Assembly: GCF_029395675.1 (NCBI RefSeq)
Contig: NZ_CP115184.1
Location: 1,426,001-1,490,000, forward strand
DNA: 64,000 nucleotides
Origin: Janibacter cremeus
GTDB lineage: Bacteria > Actinomycetota > Actinomycetes > Actinomycetales > Dermatophilaceae
Direction: 5' to 3'
Each line of letters starts with the position of its first letter. The stretch's first letter is position 1. Of the stretch, positions 52,282 through 61,582 are shown in pieces. A program made the translations under genes and the position numbers. Below the pieces are notes generated by a model, which searched no databases, was not told the DNA's origin, and worked only from the letters and a program-made list of their open reading frames with translations.

Positions 52282-54360
52282 ATGGCGGAAGAGTGGTCCG
52301 ACGTCAGCGCGGCCCTCGCCCACGGCGAGTGGACCCGGGCCCTGACGCTGCTGGACGCGGCGACGGGACCGGAGGGTCAGGTCGCTGTGGAGCTGCGGGC
52401 GCAGGCGGCCTACGGCGCGGGTGACCTCGAGGGGTGTGTCGGCGCCTGGGAGCGCCTGTACGCCATGCGGCTCGACTGCGGCGACCCCGTCGGTGCGGCC
52501 GCTGCCGCTGCCAGTGCCGCCCTCTTCCTGCTCATCGACACCGGCCTGATGGCTCCGGTCCGCGGATGGGTGGCCCGCGCGGGCCGTGCCCTCGAGGACG
52601 TCCACGAGCCGACCGGGGCCAGCGCGATGATGGCCGCGGTGCTCACCTACGAGCGCTTCCTGTCCGGGGACGTCGACGCCGCCGCCCGCCACGCCCGGGT
52701 GGCCGTCGCCGTGGGGTCCGAGCTCGGCCTCTCGCTGCCGGTCGCCTTCGGGCGCCTGGCCCAGGCACGCCTGACCATCCTCGGCGGCGAGGTCGAGCAG
52801 GGCCTGGCGCTCCTGGACGAGGTGGGGTCGACACTGATGTCCGGGGAGCTCGAGGACCTCGCCTCCGGGATGTTGATGTGCGAGGTGATCTGCGCCGCCC
52901 AGGGTGTCGGCGACCACGAGCGGGCCCGTGACTGGACCGTGGTCATGGACGAGTGGCGTGGCGAGCGCGGCTTCGGCACGATCCACGGCCGCTGCCGGTT
53001 GCACAAGGCAGAGCTGCTGCGTCAGTCGGGCCCGGGGAGCGCGGCCGAGGCCGAGGCCCTGGCGGCGTGCGCCGAGCTGCGTCCGTGGATGCGCCGTGAG
53101 TTCGGCTGGCCGCTGACCGAGCTCGGGACCATCCGGCTGCGCCGCGGTGACGTCAGCGGGGCGATGGAGGCGTTCGACGCCGCCGAGCACCACGGGTGGG
53201 CACCGCAGCCGGGTGCGGCCCTCCTGACGCTCGCCTGCGGGGACCCGGACGCGGCGGCACGGGAGATCGCCGCGGCCCTCGCCGAGCCGGCCCACGTCCC
53301 CTCCAAGGAGCAACCCCCCTTCGGCGAGCTGCGGCTGGCCCCCCTGCTGGAGGCGCAGGTGGAGATCGCCGCGGTGCGCGGGGACACCGAGACGGCGGTC
53401 GCCGCATCCCGACACCTCACCGGGACGGCCCGACGGTTCCCGAGCCCCGGCCGCGAGGCAGCCGTCGCGCTCACCGACGCCCGGGTCGAGCTCGTCACGG
53501 GACACCCGGACCGGGCACGGGACCGGGCGACGCACGCGGCCGAGCTCTTCGACCGGGTCGAGGAGGCCTTCCAGTCCAGCTGTGCGAGAGGCGTCCTGGG
53601 ACAGGCGCTCGCGCAGCTCGGCGACGAGGACGGCGCGGCACGGTCCTGGGCCACGGCGTCCTCGGGCTTCGCCCGATTCGGCCCCTCGTACTGGGCACGG
53701 TCGCTGACGCGACCGGTCGCCCTCCGCAGCGCCCCGCTCACCGTGCCCACCCGGCCGGCCCTGGGCGGCACCTTCACCGCAACCGGTGGACGGCGGACCG
53801 TCGGTTTCCTCGGCCGTGAGGTCGTCGTCCGCGACCTCACCGGGCACCGCGCCCTCGCCCGACTGCTCGAGGCGCCGGGGACGCACATCCCGGCGATCGA
53901 CCTCGTCGAGGCGGGCCCCACCCAGGCCCTCTGCGTCGACCACGGGGAGCTGACGACGCGCCGCGGACCGGATGCGGGCCTGCCCGTCCTCGACGAGCGC
54001 GCGCGTGCCGCCTACCGGCGACGCCTGGGCGAGATCGAGGCCGACATCGCCGACGCGGACGTGCGCGGTGATGCCGTCCGCTCCGAGCAGGCACACGCCG
54101 ACCGTGAGTACCTGGTCACGGAGCTGGCCCGGGCGAGCGGCCTGGGTGGCCGTGAGCGCACCACCGGAGGGTCGACCGAGCGGGCCAGGACCAGTGTCAC
54201 GCGGGCGATCCGGTACGCCATCAGGACCTTGGCAGAGCACCACCCCGAGGCCGCGGCGCACCTGCGCGCCCGGATCCGTACCGGCACCTACTGCTGGTAC
54301 GAGCCCGACCCGGCGGCACCGGTGGACTGGGTGACGAGGGAGCTCAGAGCAGGGCGATGA
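52282..54360 (+). CDS. Large TPR-repeat protein with actinobacterial C-terminal domain
   Basis: 692 residues, largely helical repeats from the N-terminus to about residue 470 (for example LAHGEWTRALTLLDAATGPE, RLAQARLTILGGEVEQGLAL). The last 150 residues are a domain I know from the C-termini of actinobacterial LuxR/AAA signalling proteins: ARAAYRRRLGEIEADIADAD, SERARTSVTRAIRYAIRTLA-like block, LRARIRTGTYCWYEPDP. No NTPase, HTH or membrane segment is visible, so this is the sensory/TPR part without the usual effector. GGGAGGGGAC precedes the ATG at 52282. Its last 17 bp overlap the convergent lrgB gene. Confidence 0.75.
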   Translation: MAEEWSDVSAALAHGEWTRALTLLDAATGPEGQVAVELRAQAAYGAGDLEGCVGAWERLYAMRLDCGDPVGAAAAAASAALFLLIDTGLMAPVRGWVARAGRALEDVHEPTGASAMMAAVLTYERFLSGDVDAAARHARVAVAVGSELGLSLPVAFGRLAQARLTILGGEVEQGLALLDEVGSTLMSGELEDLASGMLMCEVICAAQGVGDHERARDWTVVMDEWRGERGFGTIHGRCRLHKAELLRQSGPGSAAEAEALAACAELRPWMRREFGWPLTELGTIRLRRGDVSGAMEAFDAAEHHGWAPQPGAALLTLACGDPDAAAREIAAALAEPAHVPSKEQPPFGELRLAPLLEAQVEIAAVRGDTETAVAASRHLTGTARRFPSPGREAAVALTDARVELVTGHPDRARDRATHAAELFDRVEEAFQSSCARGVLGQALAQLGDEDGAARSWATASSGFARFGPSYWARSLTRPVALRSAPLTVPTRPALGGTFTATGGRRTVGFLGREVVVRDLTGHRALARLLEAPGTHIPAIDLVEAGPTQALCVDHGELTTRRGPDAGLPVLDERARAAYRRRLGEIEADIADADVRGDAVRSEQAHADREYLVTELARASGLGGRERTTGGSTERARTSVTRAIRYAIRTLAEHHPEAAAHLRARIRTGTYCWYEPDPAAPVDWVTRELRAGR

Positions 54361-55048
54361 CCAGGGGGACGAGGAGGCTGGTCAGCAGGGCCGTCAGCCC
54401 CATCGACAGCCCGGCGAAGGCGCCCTCCGTGGGGTGGTCGTGCAGGGCCCGGGACGTACCGACCCCGTGCGAGACCGCGCCCAGCGCCAGTCCCCGGGTG
54501 CGGTGGTCCCGGATGCGCAGCCGGTCGAGCAGGCCGGGGCCCAGGACGGCACCGAGCAGCCCGGCGAGCATCGTGAAGACCGCGACGAGCGCCGGCACGC
54601 CGCCGATCTGCTCGGCGATGCCGATCGCCACCGGTGTCGTCGCCGACTTGGGGGCCACGGTGAGCTCGAGCGCCCGGTCCCCACCCAGCGCCCGGACCAT
54701 CAGCACCGCGGAGCCGATGGACACGACGGTCCCGACCGGCAGTGCGACCAGGAGCGGCACGAGCATCTCCTTGAGGTGGTGCGCCTGGCGGTGGAGCGGG
54801 ACCGCCAGCGCCACGGTGGCCGGCCCGAGCAGCACGTGGATGAGCAGCCCGCCCTCCATGTACGTCCCGTAGTCGATGTCGACGGCGGCGACCAGGGCCA
54901 TGACGAGACCGGCGGCGATGAAGACCGGCTGGGCCAGGGGGTGACCGCGCGTGCGGTCCCGCAACCACACCCCGACCCGGTAGGCGAGCAACGTGACGAA
55001 GATCCACGTCAGCGGCGACGTCCGCAGGTACTCCAGGGTGGCGCTCAC
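54344..55048 (-). CDS. lrgB: LrgB/CidB-family membrane protein
   Basis: 234 residues, about seven transmembrane segments. LLGPATVALAVPLHRQAHHL, TVAPKSATTPVAIGIAEQIG, GLALGAVSHGVGTSRALHDH and EGAFAGLSMGLTALLTSLLV are the LrgB core. LrgAB/CidAB pairs are linked to murein hydrolase export, programmed lysis, and pyruvate or glycolate transport. GTG start (complement 55046-55048) overlaps the lrgA stop by 4 nt. Confidence 0.93.
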   Translation of the reverse strand: MSATLEYLRTSPLTWIFVTLLAYRVGVWLRDRTRGHPLAQPVFIAAGLVMALVAAVDIDYGTYMEGGLLIHVLLGPATVALAVPLHRQAHHLKEMLVPLLVALPVGTVVSIGSAVLMVRALGGDRALELTVAPKSATTPVAIGIAEQIGGVPALVAVFTMLAGLLGAVLGPGLLDRLRIRDHRTRGLALGAVSHGVGTSRALHDHPTEGAFAGLSMGLTALLTSLLVPLVIALL

Positions 55049-55410
55049 GAGGCGTCCCCGGGAGCGACGCCGCGCCGGCGCACCAGCAGTGTCACCAGGC
55101 CGGCCACGGTCACCAGCCCGGCGGCCCAGGAGAGGACCAGTCCGCCGGTGACCGGCACCCACTGCTCCCGGACGGCCGCCGCGTGCACCATGATCCCGAC
55201 CGTCACCGGGACGAAGAGCAGCTGCAGGTGGCGCAGCAGGCCGTCGGCCACGCGCAGGGTCCCCGACCCCGGGCCCGGGCGGCGCACCGACAGCACGCCG
55301 AAGAGCAGCACCATGCCCAGCACCGGACCGGGGACGGGCAGGCCGAGCCAGCGGACCACCACCTCGCCCACCAGCTGGCAGCCGAGCAACCACAGCGCGC
55401 CGTTGATCAT
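55045..55410 (-). CDS. lrgA: LrgA/CidA-family holin-like protein
   Basis: 121 residues, four hydrophobic segments: LWLLGCQLVGEVVVRWLGLP, VPGPVLGMVLLFGVLSVRRP, LLRHLQLLFVPVTVGIMVHA and VLSWAAGLVTVAGLVTLLVR. This is the LrgA/CidA consensus; it partners the downstream LrgB. ATG complement 55408-55410, 31 bp after the ileS stop on the same strand. Confidence 0.92.
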   Translation of the reverse strand: MINGALWLLGCQLVGEVVVRWLGLPVPGPVLGMVLLFGVLSVRRPGPGSGTLRVADGLLRHLQLLFVPVTVGIMVHAAAVREQWVPVTGGLVLSWAAGLVTVAGLVTLLVRRRGVAPGDAS

Positions 55411-55441
55411 CCGGCCATCGTCACACGTCGTCCCCGTCGCC

Positions 55442-58400
55442 TCAGAGCCTGCTCACCTTGATCCGCACCCGCTCGCTGCCGGACAGGTCGGCCTCGGCGA
55501 CACCGTCGCCCAGGGGCAGCGCCTCGAGGGTCGGCGCGGAGCCGAACTGGCTCGCGAGCGTCTCCTCGACGACGAGGTTCTGGTGGGTGGCGACCGCCTC
55601 CCAGACCGGCTGGCTGCCGGTGATGGTCAGGCTGATCCGGTCCGAGACCTCCAGCCCGGCGTCGCGGCGGGCCTGCTGGACCGCGCGGATGACGTCGCGG
55701 GCCAGGCCCTCGGCGGCCAGCTCCTCGGTGACCTCGGTGTCGAGGACGATGAAACCACCCACGGAGCCGGGGAGCATCGCGGTGGCGCGCTGGCTCCCTT
55801 CGTCATCGGCCGCGACGGTCTCGAGCGTGTACTCGCCCTCGACCAGCTCGATCCCGCCGGAGGTGACGGTGCCGTCCTCGGCCACGGACCAGTCCCCCGA
55901 CTTCGAGCCCTTGATGGCCATCTGGACCTGCTTGCCCAGGCGCGGACCGGCGGCGCGCGCGTTGACGGCCAGCTTCCGGCTCACGCCGAACTGCTCGGCG
56001 GCCGGGTCGGCGATGTCGAGCAGGCTCACCTGACGGACGTTGACCTCGTCGGCGATGATCGCGCCGAAGTCGGCGAGCGCCGCGGCGTCCGGGACGACGA
56101 CGGTGAGGTCGCGCAGGGGCAGGCGGTTGCGCAGCTTGTTGGCCTTGCGCAGCGCGCTGGCCGAGGAGCAGACCGCGCGGGCGGTGTCCATCGCCACGAC
56201 GAGGTCGTGGTCGGCCGGCAGCAGGTCGGCGTCCGGCCAGTCGGCCAGGTGGACCGAGCGCTCCCCCGTCAGGCCGCGCCAGATCTCCTCGGCCGTCAGC
56301 GGGAGAAGGGGGGCGGCCACCCGGGTGAGGACCTCGAGGGCGGTGTAGAGGGTGTCGCAGGCGCGCTGCGCGTCGGCGAGGGCGCTCTCACCTGCCTCCC
56401 CGGTGGCCCAGAACCGCTCGCGGCTGCGCCGGATGTACCAGTTGGTCAGCACGTCGGTGAAGGACCGGGTCGTGTCGCAGGCACCGGCGATGTCGTACTC
56501 GTCCAGGCGCGTGGTCGTCTCCTCGACGAACTCGCGCAGCTTGGCCAGCAGGTAGCGGTCCAGCGGGTCGGTGGAGTCGGTCGACCACGTCGCCTCGTAG
56601 CCGGTTCCCTCGGAACCGCCCAGGGCATTGGCGTAGAGGGAGAAGAACGAGTAGCTGTTCCACAGCGGGATGAGGACCTGACGCACGCCCTCGCGGATCC
56701 CCTGCTCGGTGACGACGAGGTTGCCGCCGCGCAGGATCGGGCTCGACATGAGGAACCAGCGCATCGCGTCGGCACCGTCACGGTCGAAGACCTCGGAGAC
56801 GTCCGGGTAGTTGCGCAGCGACTTCGACATCTTCTGCCCGTCGTTGCCCAGGACGATCCCGTGGCTGATGCACGAGGAGAAGGCCGGCCGGTCGAAGAGC
56901 GCGGTCGCCAGGACGTGCAGCGTGTAGAACCAGCCGCGCGTCTGGCCGATGTACTCCACGATGAAGTCACCCGGGAAGTGGTGCTCGAACCACTCGGCGT
57001 TCTCGAACGGGTAGTGCACCTGCGCGTAGCTCATCGACCCGGAGTCGAACCACACGTCGAGCACGTCCTCGACGCGGCGCATCGTGCTCCGGCCACTCGG
57101 GTCGTCCGGGTTGGGACGGGTCAGGTCGTCCACGAAGGGCCGGTGCAGGTCCGGCCGACCGTCCGCGTCGACCGGCAGGCGGCCGAAGTCTCGCTCGATC
57201 TCCTCGAAGGAGCCGTAGACGTCGATCCGCGGGAAGGCGGGGTCGTCGGACTTCCACACCGGGACGGGGCTGCCCCAGAAGCGGTTGCGGGTGATCGACC
57301 AGTCGCGGGCGTTCTCCAGCCACCTGCCGAACTGGCCGTGCTTGACGTGCTCGGGCGTCCAGGTGATCTGCTCGTTGTTGGCGAGCATCCTGTCCTTGAT
57401 CGCCGTGACCTCGACGAACCAGGACTCGACGCCCTTGTAGATCAGCGGCTGGCGGCAGCGCCAGCAGTGCGGGTAGGCGTGCTCGTAGGACTCGCGGCGC
57501 AGCAGGATGGTCCCGGGGGTGACCGAGTCGGTCTGCTGCCCGCGGGTGGTCGCCTTGAGCGCGTCGATGATCGGGCCGTTGGCGTCGAAGACGAGCAGGC
57601 CGGCGTAGTCGGTGACGGGCGCGGTGAAGGTCCCGTCCTTGGCCACCGGCATGACCGCCTCGATGCCCTCGCGGTCGGTGACCTCCTTGTCGACCTCACC
57701 GAAGGCACCGGCGGTGTGGACCAGGCCGGAGCCGTCGGTGGTCGTCACGGCGTCGTCGGCGGCGACGACGCGGAAGGCGTTCTCGTGGCCGGCGTAGTAC
57801 GACATCGGCGGGGTGTAGGTGCGCCCGACGAGCTGGGCACCGGTGTAGCGGCCGAGGACCGTCGGCTCGTCACCGAGCTCGCGGGCGTAGGCGCCCAGCC
57901 GGGCCTCGGCGAGCAGGTAGCGCGCGGACTCCTCCTCGAGGCCCGGCACCGGGGCCTCGACGACGACGTAGTCGATCTCGGAGCCGACCATGACGGCCAG
58001 GTGGCTCGGCAGGGTCCACGGGGTCGTCGTCCACACCAGGAGGTGGGCACCGTCGAGCACGGGGTCCTCGCCGGTGGTGTCCATCCGCAGGCCGACGGTG
58101 ACCGACGGGTCCTGGCGCTGCTGGTAGACCTCGTCGTCCATGCGCAGCTCGTGGTTGGACAGCGGGGTCTCGTCCTGCCAGCAGTACGGCAGCACGCGGA
58201 AGCCCTCGTAGACCAGGCCCTTGTCGTACATAGACTTGAAGGCCCAGATCACCGACTCCATGAAGCCGGGGTTGAGCGTGCGGTAGTCGTTGTCGAAGTC
58301 GACCCAGCGCGCCTGCCGGGTGACGTAGTCGCGCCACTCCCCCGTGTACTTCAGCACCGACTCGCGGCAGGCCTCGTTGAACTTCTCGATCCCGAGCTCG

Positions 58401-58765
58401 CGGATCTCGTCCGTGGTCTTCAGGCCGAGCTGGCGCATCGCCTCGAGCTCGGCCGGCAGGCCGTGGGTGTCCCACCCGAAGCGGCGCTCGACGCGCTTGC
58501 CGCGCATCGTCTGGTAGCGCGGGATGACGTCCTTGACGTAGCCGGTGAGCAGGTGGCCGTAGTGAGGCAGGCCGTTGGCGAAGGGGGGTCCGTCGTAGAA
58601 GACGAACTCGTTCGCCCCGTCCGTGCCGGGGTCGCGCTGGTCGATCGAGGCCTGGAAGGTGCCGTCGGCCTCCCAGTAGCGCAGCACGTGCTGCTCGATG
58701 TCCGGGAAGGAGGGGGAAGAGGCGACGGTGGTCGCGTCGGTGGTGGAGACCTTGGGGTAGGTCAT
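55442..58765 (-). CDS. ileS: Isoleucyl-tRNA synthetase
   Basis: 1107 residues. The HIGH-type motif is [20 protein letters not shown] and the second signature [55 protein letters not shown] and [18 protein letters not shown] also fit. The HYGH form and C-terminal plan point to the eukaryote-like (type 2) IleRS common in actinobacteria, a group that includes mupirocin-insensitive enzymes. Controlled by the T-box leader upstream. Start ATG complement 58763-58765, preceded by CGGAGC. Confidence 0.97.
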   Translation of the reverse strand: MTYPKVSTTDATTVASSPSFPDIEQHVLRYWEADGTFQASIDQRDPGTDGANEFVFYDGPPFANGLPHYGHLLTGYVKDVIPRYQTMRGKRVERRFGWDTHGLPAELEAMRQLGLKTTDEIRELGIEKFNEACRESVLKYTGEWRDYVTRQARWVDFDNDYRTLNPGFMESVIWAFKSMYDKGLVYEGFRVLPYCWQDETPLSNHELRMDDEVYQQRQDPSVTVGLRMDTTGEDPVLDGAHLLVWTTTPWTLPSHLAVMVGSEIDYVVVEAPVPGLEEESARYLLAEARLGAYARELGDEPTVLGRYTGAQLVGRTYTPPMSYYAGHENAFRVVAADDAVTTTDGSGLVHTAGAFGEVDKEVTDREGIEAVMPVAKDGTFTAPVTDYAGLLVFDANGPIIDALKATTRGQQTDSVTPGTILLRRESYEHAYPHCWRCRQPLIYKGVESWFVEVTAIKDRMLANNEQITWTPEHVKHGQFGRWLENARDWSITRNRFWGSPVPVWKSDDPAFPRIDVYGSFEEIERDFGRLPVDADGRPDLHRPFVDDLTRPNPDDPSGRSTMRRVEDVLDVWFDSGSMSYAQVHYPFENAEWFEHHFPGDFIVEYIGQTRGWFYTLHVLATALFDRPAFSSCISHGIVLGNDGQKMSKSLRNYPDVSEVFDRDGADAMRWFLMSSPILRGGNLVVTEQGIREGVRQVLIPLWNSYSFFSLYANALGGSEGTGYEATWSTDSTDPLDRYLLAKLREFVEETTTRLDEYDIAGACDTTRSFTDVLTNWYIRRSRERFWATGEAGESALADAQRACDTLYTALEVLTRVAAPLLPLTAEEIWRGLTGERSVHLADWPDADLLPADHDLVVAMDTARAVCSSASALRKANKLRNRLPLRDLTVVVPDAAALADFGAIIADEVNVRQVSLLDIADPAAEQFGVSRKLAVNARAAGPRLGKQVQMAIKGSKSGDWSVAEDGTVTSGGIELVEGEYTLETVAADDEGSQRATAMLPGSVGGFIVLDTEVTEELAAEGLARDVIRAVQQARRDAGLEVSDRISLTITGSQPVWEAVATHQNLVVEETLASQFGSAPTLEALPLGDGVAEADLSGSERVRIKVSRL

Positions 58766-58799
58766 CGCGGCGGCTCCGGGTGGTCGGCGTGGTCAACTC

Positions 58800-58996
58800 C
58801 TGCCACGAGGACGATGCCGTTGCCTCAGCACGCGCACCGCGGTACCACCCCGCTTGCCCACCCCCTTCGCGCGAAGGGAGGAGACCGCTCTTGGTCGATC
58901 GGTCGTGACGTGACCACCCGTCCGGGTCTAGTGAAGTGCCGGCAGCACTCGTTCTTCCGGAAGGCTCGCCGCTGATGACGGCTCGAGCGCCTGTGG
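58800..58996 (-). promoter_or_regulatory. ileS T-box leader (translational type)
   Basis: The minus strand carries GGGGTGGTACCGCGG (complement of 58837-58851), the T-box sequence that pairs with the tRNA acceptor end. Upstream are stem I candidates, with an ATC isoleucine codon in CGATCGACC (about 58893-58905), and a -10 TACACT (complement of 59003-59008) sets the transcript start near 58996. The stem CCCTTCGC/GCGAAGGG (58863-58878) is a perfect palindrome. After the T-box comes CGTCCTCGT and CAGGAG rather than a U-tailed terminator, as in actinobacterial ileS T-boxes that sequester the ribosome site. Confidence 0.9.
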
Positions 58997-59079
58997 GCAC
59001 CCAGTGTAGGACAGCGTGGACGGTGGTCGAGTCCGCCCAGCGGGCGCAGCCTCGAGACCGCACCGGGTAGCATGGCCAC

Positions 59080-59270
59080 AGCACTGCCGAGAGGCAGTCG
59101 CGACCCGTTGGGGGAAGCCGGTGCGAATCCGGCGCTGTCCCGCAACCGTGAAGCCGCTCGTCGGCCAGCCGGAACACCCACGGATCGCGAGGCTCCGCCA
59201 CACCCGTCGAGGACAACGGGTCGAGCCCCAGACGCGCAGAGCGCCCGGGTCGCGACCAGTCGGTCCCAGC
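59080..59270 (+). promoter_or_regulatory. Cobalamin riboswitch
   Basis: The core GGGGGAAGCCGGTGCGAATC, CGGCGCTGTCCCGCAACCGT (59108-59147) and the B12 box CAGCCGGAACACC (59166-59178) are textbook. The P3 hairpin CTGCCGAGAGGCAG (59094-59107) precedes it. A -10 TAGCAT at 59068-59073 puts the transcript start near 59080. The expression platform between about 59200 and 59270 contains CGACCCG/CGGGTCG-like pairing options near the ribosome site GAAAGG (59274-59279). Adenosyl- or other cobalamin should switch the operon off. Confidence 0.93.
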
Positions 59271-59285
59271 TCGAAAGGTCGCACC

Positions 59286-60635
59286 ATGCGTTCCGTCTCC
59301 ACCCTCGCCCTCACCGCGTCCCTCGGTGCCGTGGGCCTGGCCCTGGCTCCTGCTGCGTCCGCCGCCACCCCGGACGACTCCGTGCGCTACCTCGCCGACC
59401 GGCTCGCCGACGGCGACGACCGCCTGCTCGTCGAGGCCGGCGGGCAGAGCTACGCCGACCACGGCCTGACCATCGACGCCGTCCTCGGCATGAGCGCTGC
59501 GGGGACCGGTGGTGACGCGGCCGCAGCAGCCACCGACTGGGTCGTCGCCAACTCGGGCGCCTACATCGGCTCCGGCGAGGAGGCGTACTCGGCGGCGACC
59601 GCCAAGCTGCTGACCTTCGCCGGCGCCCGGGGCCTCGACCCCCGGGACGTCGCCGGGGTCGACCTCGTCGCGCGGCTGCAGTCGCTCGAGCAGGGCAACG
59701 GCCAGTTCGCCGACCAGTCGGAGTACGGCGACTACTCCAACACCCTGGGCCAGTCCTTCGCCCTCATCGGACTCGAGCGCGCCGGCGTCAACCCCTCCAC
59801 CGCCTCCGTGGACTTCCTGCTCGCGCAGCAGTGCGACGACGGTGGCTTCCGGCTGAACTTCGACGAGCCCGACACGAGCCAGGACGACGCGTGCGTCTCC
59901 GACCCCGATGCCACGTCGACCGCCGTGCAGGCACTCGACGTCGTCGGCGGGCACGACGCGACCGTCCAGGACGCCGCCGACTACCTCGTCAGCCGCCAGG
60001 GCGCCGACGGTGGCGTCGCGGGCGGCCGGACCACCGAGGGCGTCAACGCCAACAGCGCCGGTCTGGCCGCCGTCGCCTTCCGTCTCGCCGGGCGGGAGGA
60101 CGCCCGCGGCCGGGCGCTGCAGTACCTCGAGTCCGTGACCTTCGGGTGCGAGACCCCCGCCCTGGCCGGTGGGATCGCCTACAACCGGGCCGACTTCGAC
60201 GCCGCCACCGCCCAGGGAGCCGATGCCCAGCCGGACGGCACCATCACCCGCACCACCGCCCAGGCGATCCTGGGCCAGACCGACGAGTCCTATGCCACGG
60301 TCAGCGCCTCGGGTCAGTCGGCGGCCACGCCGACGCTCGAGTGCGCGACCGCCGAGCCAAGCGACGACGGCACGACCGGGCCGACCGGGCCGACCGACGA
60401 GGCAACGGGCGACCCCGCCGACGGCACGACCGAGCCGACCGACGACGCGACGGCCGGACCAACCACCCCGACCGACGGCGGCACCACCGCTCCCGAGCCG
60501 GAGCGCCCGGAGGTCGTGCAGACCGACGGTGCCACCACCGGCACGCCCGACCTCCTGCTCGCACTCGGTGCGGGCGGTCTGACCGCGGCCCTGGTCGTCG
60601 TCGCCCGACGTCGCACCGCCCCGCAGCAGCGCTGA
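59286..60635 (+). CDS. Secreted, membrane-anchored alpha/alpha-toroid protein under B12 control
   Basis: 449 residues. Signal peptide ending AAS-ASA about residue 26; then an alpha-helical toroid with prenyltransferase/squalene-cyclase-type repeats: ARLQSLEQGNGQFADQSEYG, VDFLLAQQCDDGGFRLNF, ADYLVSRQGADGGVAGGRTT and LQYLESVTFGCETPALAGGI. A Thr/Pro/Asp-rich stalk follows (about 365-415) and a C-terminal helix with ARRR tail; no LPxTG is seen. The toroid fold is that of the alpha-domain of eukaryotic transcobalamin/intrinsic factor, and the riboswitch and ECF genes downstream suggest a surface cobalamin-binding role. This is inference; terpene cyclisation is unlikely for a secreted protein. Confidence 0.8.
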   Translation: MRSVSTLALTASLGAVGLALAPAASAATPDDSVRYLADRLADGDDRLLVEAGGQSYADHGLTIDAVLGMSAAGTGGDAAAAATDWVVANSGAYIGSGEEAYSAATAKLLTFAGARGLDPRDVAGVDLVARLQSLEQGNGQFADQSEYGDYSNTLGQSFALIGLERAGVNPSTASVDFLLAQQCDDGGFRLNFDEPDTSQDDACVSDPDATSTAVQALDVVGGHDATVQDAADYLVSRQGADGGVAGGRTTEGVNANSAGLAAVAFRLAGREDARGRALQYLESVTFGCETPALAGGIAYNRADFDAATAQGADAQPDGTITRTTAQAILGQTDESYATVSASGQSAATPTLECATAEPSDDGTTGPTGPTDEATGDPADGTTEPTDDATAGPTTPTDGGTTAPEPERPEVVQTDGATTGTPDLLLALGAGGLTAALVVVARRRTAPQQR

Positions 60636-61573
60636 TGCTGCGCGCCATCGCCCGCCTCGGCACGGCCGTCCTCCTCGCGGCGGCCGGCCCGGCCGTGGCC
60701 GCACCCGCCCAGGCCGCCGGATGCACCGGGGTGGGCGTGGTCGTCGACTTCGGCGGCTCGAGCCAGGTGCGCTGCGTCCCGGGTGACCCGTCCTCCGCCG
60801 GCGCCGCGATCGAGCAGGCCGGCTTCAGCGTCACCCGGGTGCAGTCCCAGCCGGGGGCGATCTGCCGGATCGACGGCCACCCGGCGGAGATCGGCTGCCG
60901 GATGATGCCCCCCACAGACAACTACTGGTCCTTCCACCACGCGCAGGCCGGTGGCTCGTGGACCTACTCCAACCGGGGGTTCTACGACTACGACCCCGCC
61001 CCGGGCAGCGTCGTGGGGGCGAGCCTGGGATCCGGCGGGGCACCGAGCACCCCACCGCCGGCCGCTCCCGCGCCGTCCCCGACCAGCACCCCGACGCAGC
61101 GGTCCACGCCCACGCCGACCTCCAGCGCCCCCGCCGCGCCCAGCGGCACGGGCAGCGGGTCCACCGGCAGCGACCCGGGCGGCTCGCCCGGGTCGTCCAC
61201 CCCCTCCGACGCGACGGTGCCGTCCTCGACCAGCACCGACACCGCCGCCCCGACCGGGTCCGGCTCCGCCACCTCGTCCTCCCCCACGGCGGCATCCGGC
61301 AAGGCCACGAGGACGAAGGAGGCGAAGCGGGCGAAGGAGACGAAGCGGGAGAAGAAGTCCAGCGCCAAGAAATGGAAGAGCTCGTCGACCACCTCGCGCA
61401 CCTCGGAGGCCGGTCCGTCCGACAGCGCGTCGGACGAGGCGGTCGTCGCCGCGGACGAGACCACGGCCTCCGGGGACGACAGCAGTGCCCTCGTCCCCGC
61501 CCTCGTCGGAGGTGGTCTGCTCACCGCCCTCGCCGGCGGCGCCGTCGTCATGGCCCGACGGCGAGAGGACTGA
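60635..61573 (+). CDS. Secreted, membrane-anchored small-domain protein (SCO2322-like) with long stalk
   Basis: 312 residues, start ATG sharing one base with the preceding stop. Signal peptide to about residue 29 (AAPAQAAGC), then a domain of about 100 residues with four cysteines: CTGVGVVVDFGGSSQVRCVP, GAAIEQAGFSVTRVQSQPGA, ICRIDGHPAEIGCRMMPPTD and NYWSFHHAQAGGSWTYSNRG. It resembles the YWSF-type actinobacterial proteins and, in outline, the DUF4430 beta-domain that completes transcobalamin. A very long Ser/Thr/Pro stalk, a Lys-rich patch (TKEAKRAKETKREKKSSAKK) and a C-terminal helix with RRR follow. Probably acts with the toroid protein at the surface. Confidence 0.75.
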   Translation: MLRAIARLGTAVLLAAAGPAVAAPAQAAGCTGVGVVVDFGGSSQVRCVPGDPSSAGAAIEQAGFSVTRVQSQPGAICRIDGHPAEIGCRMMPPTDNYWSFHHAQAGGSWTYSNRGFYDYDPAPGSVVGASLGSGGAPSTPPPAAPAPSPTSTPTQRSTPTPTSSAPAAPSGTGSGSTGSDPGGSPGSSTPSDATVPSSTSTDTAAPTGSGSATSSSPTAASGKATRTKEAKRAKETKREKKSSAKKWKSSSTTSRTSEAGPSDSASDEAVVAADETTASGDDSSALVPALVGGGLLTALAGGAVVMARRRED

Positions 61574-61582
61574 CCTCCCTTC

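Noticed and set aside
54434..58975. 1513-codon open frame antisense to ileS
   Set aside because: Low-complexity Val/Asp/Gly/Arg composition, no domains, entirely opposite a confident ileS gene.
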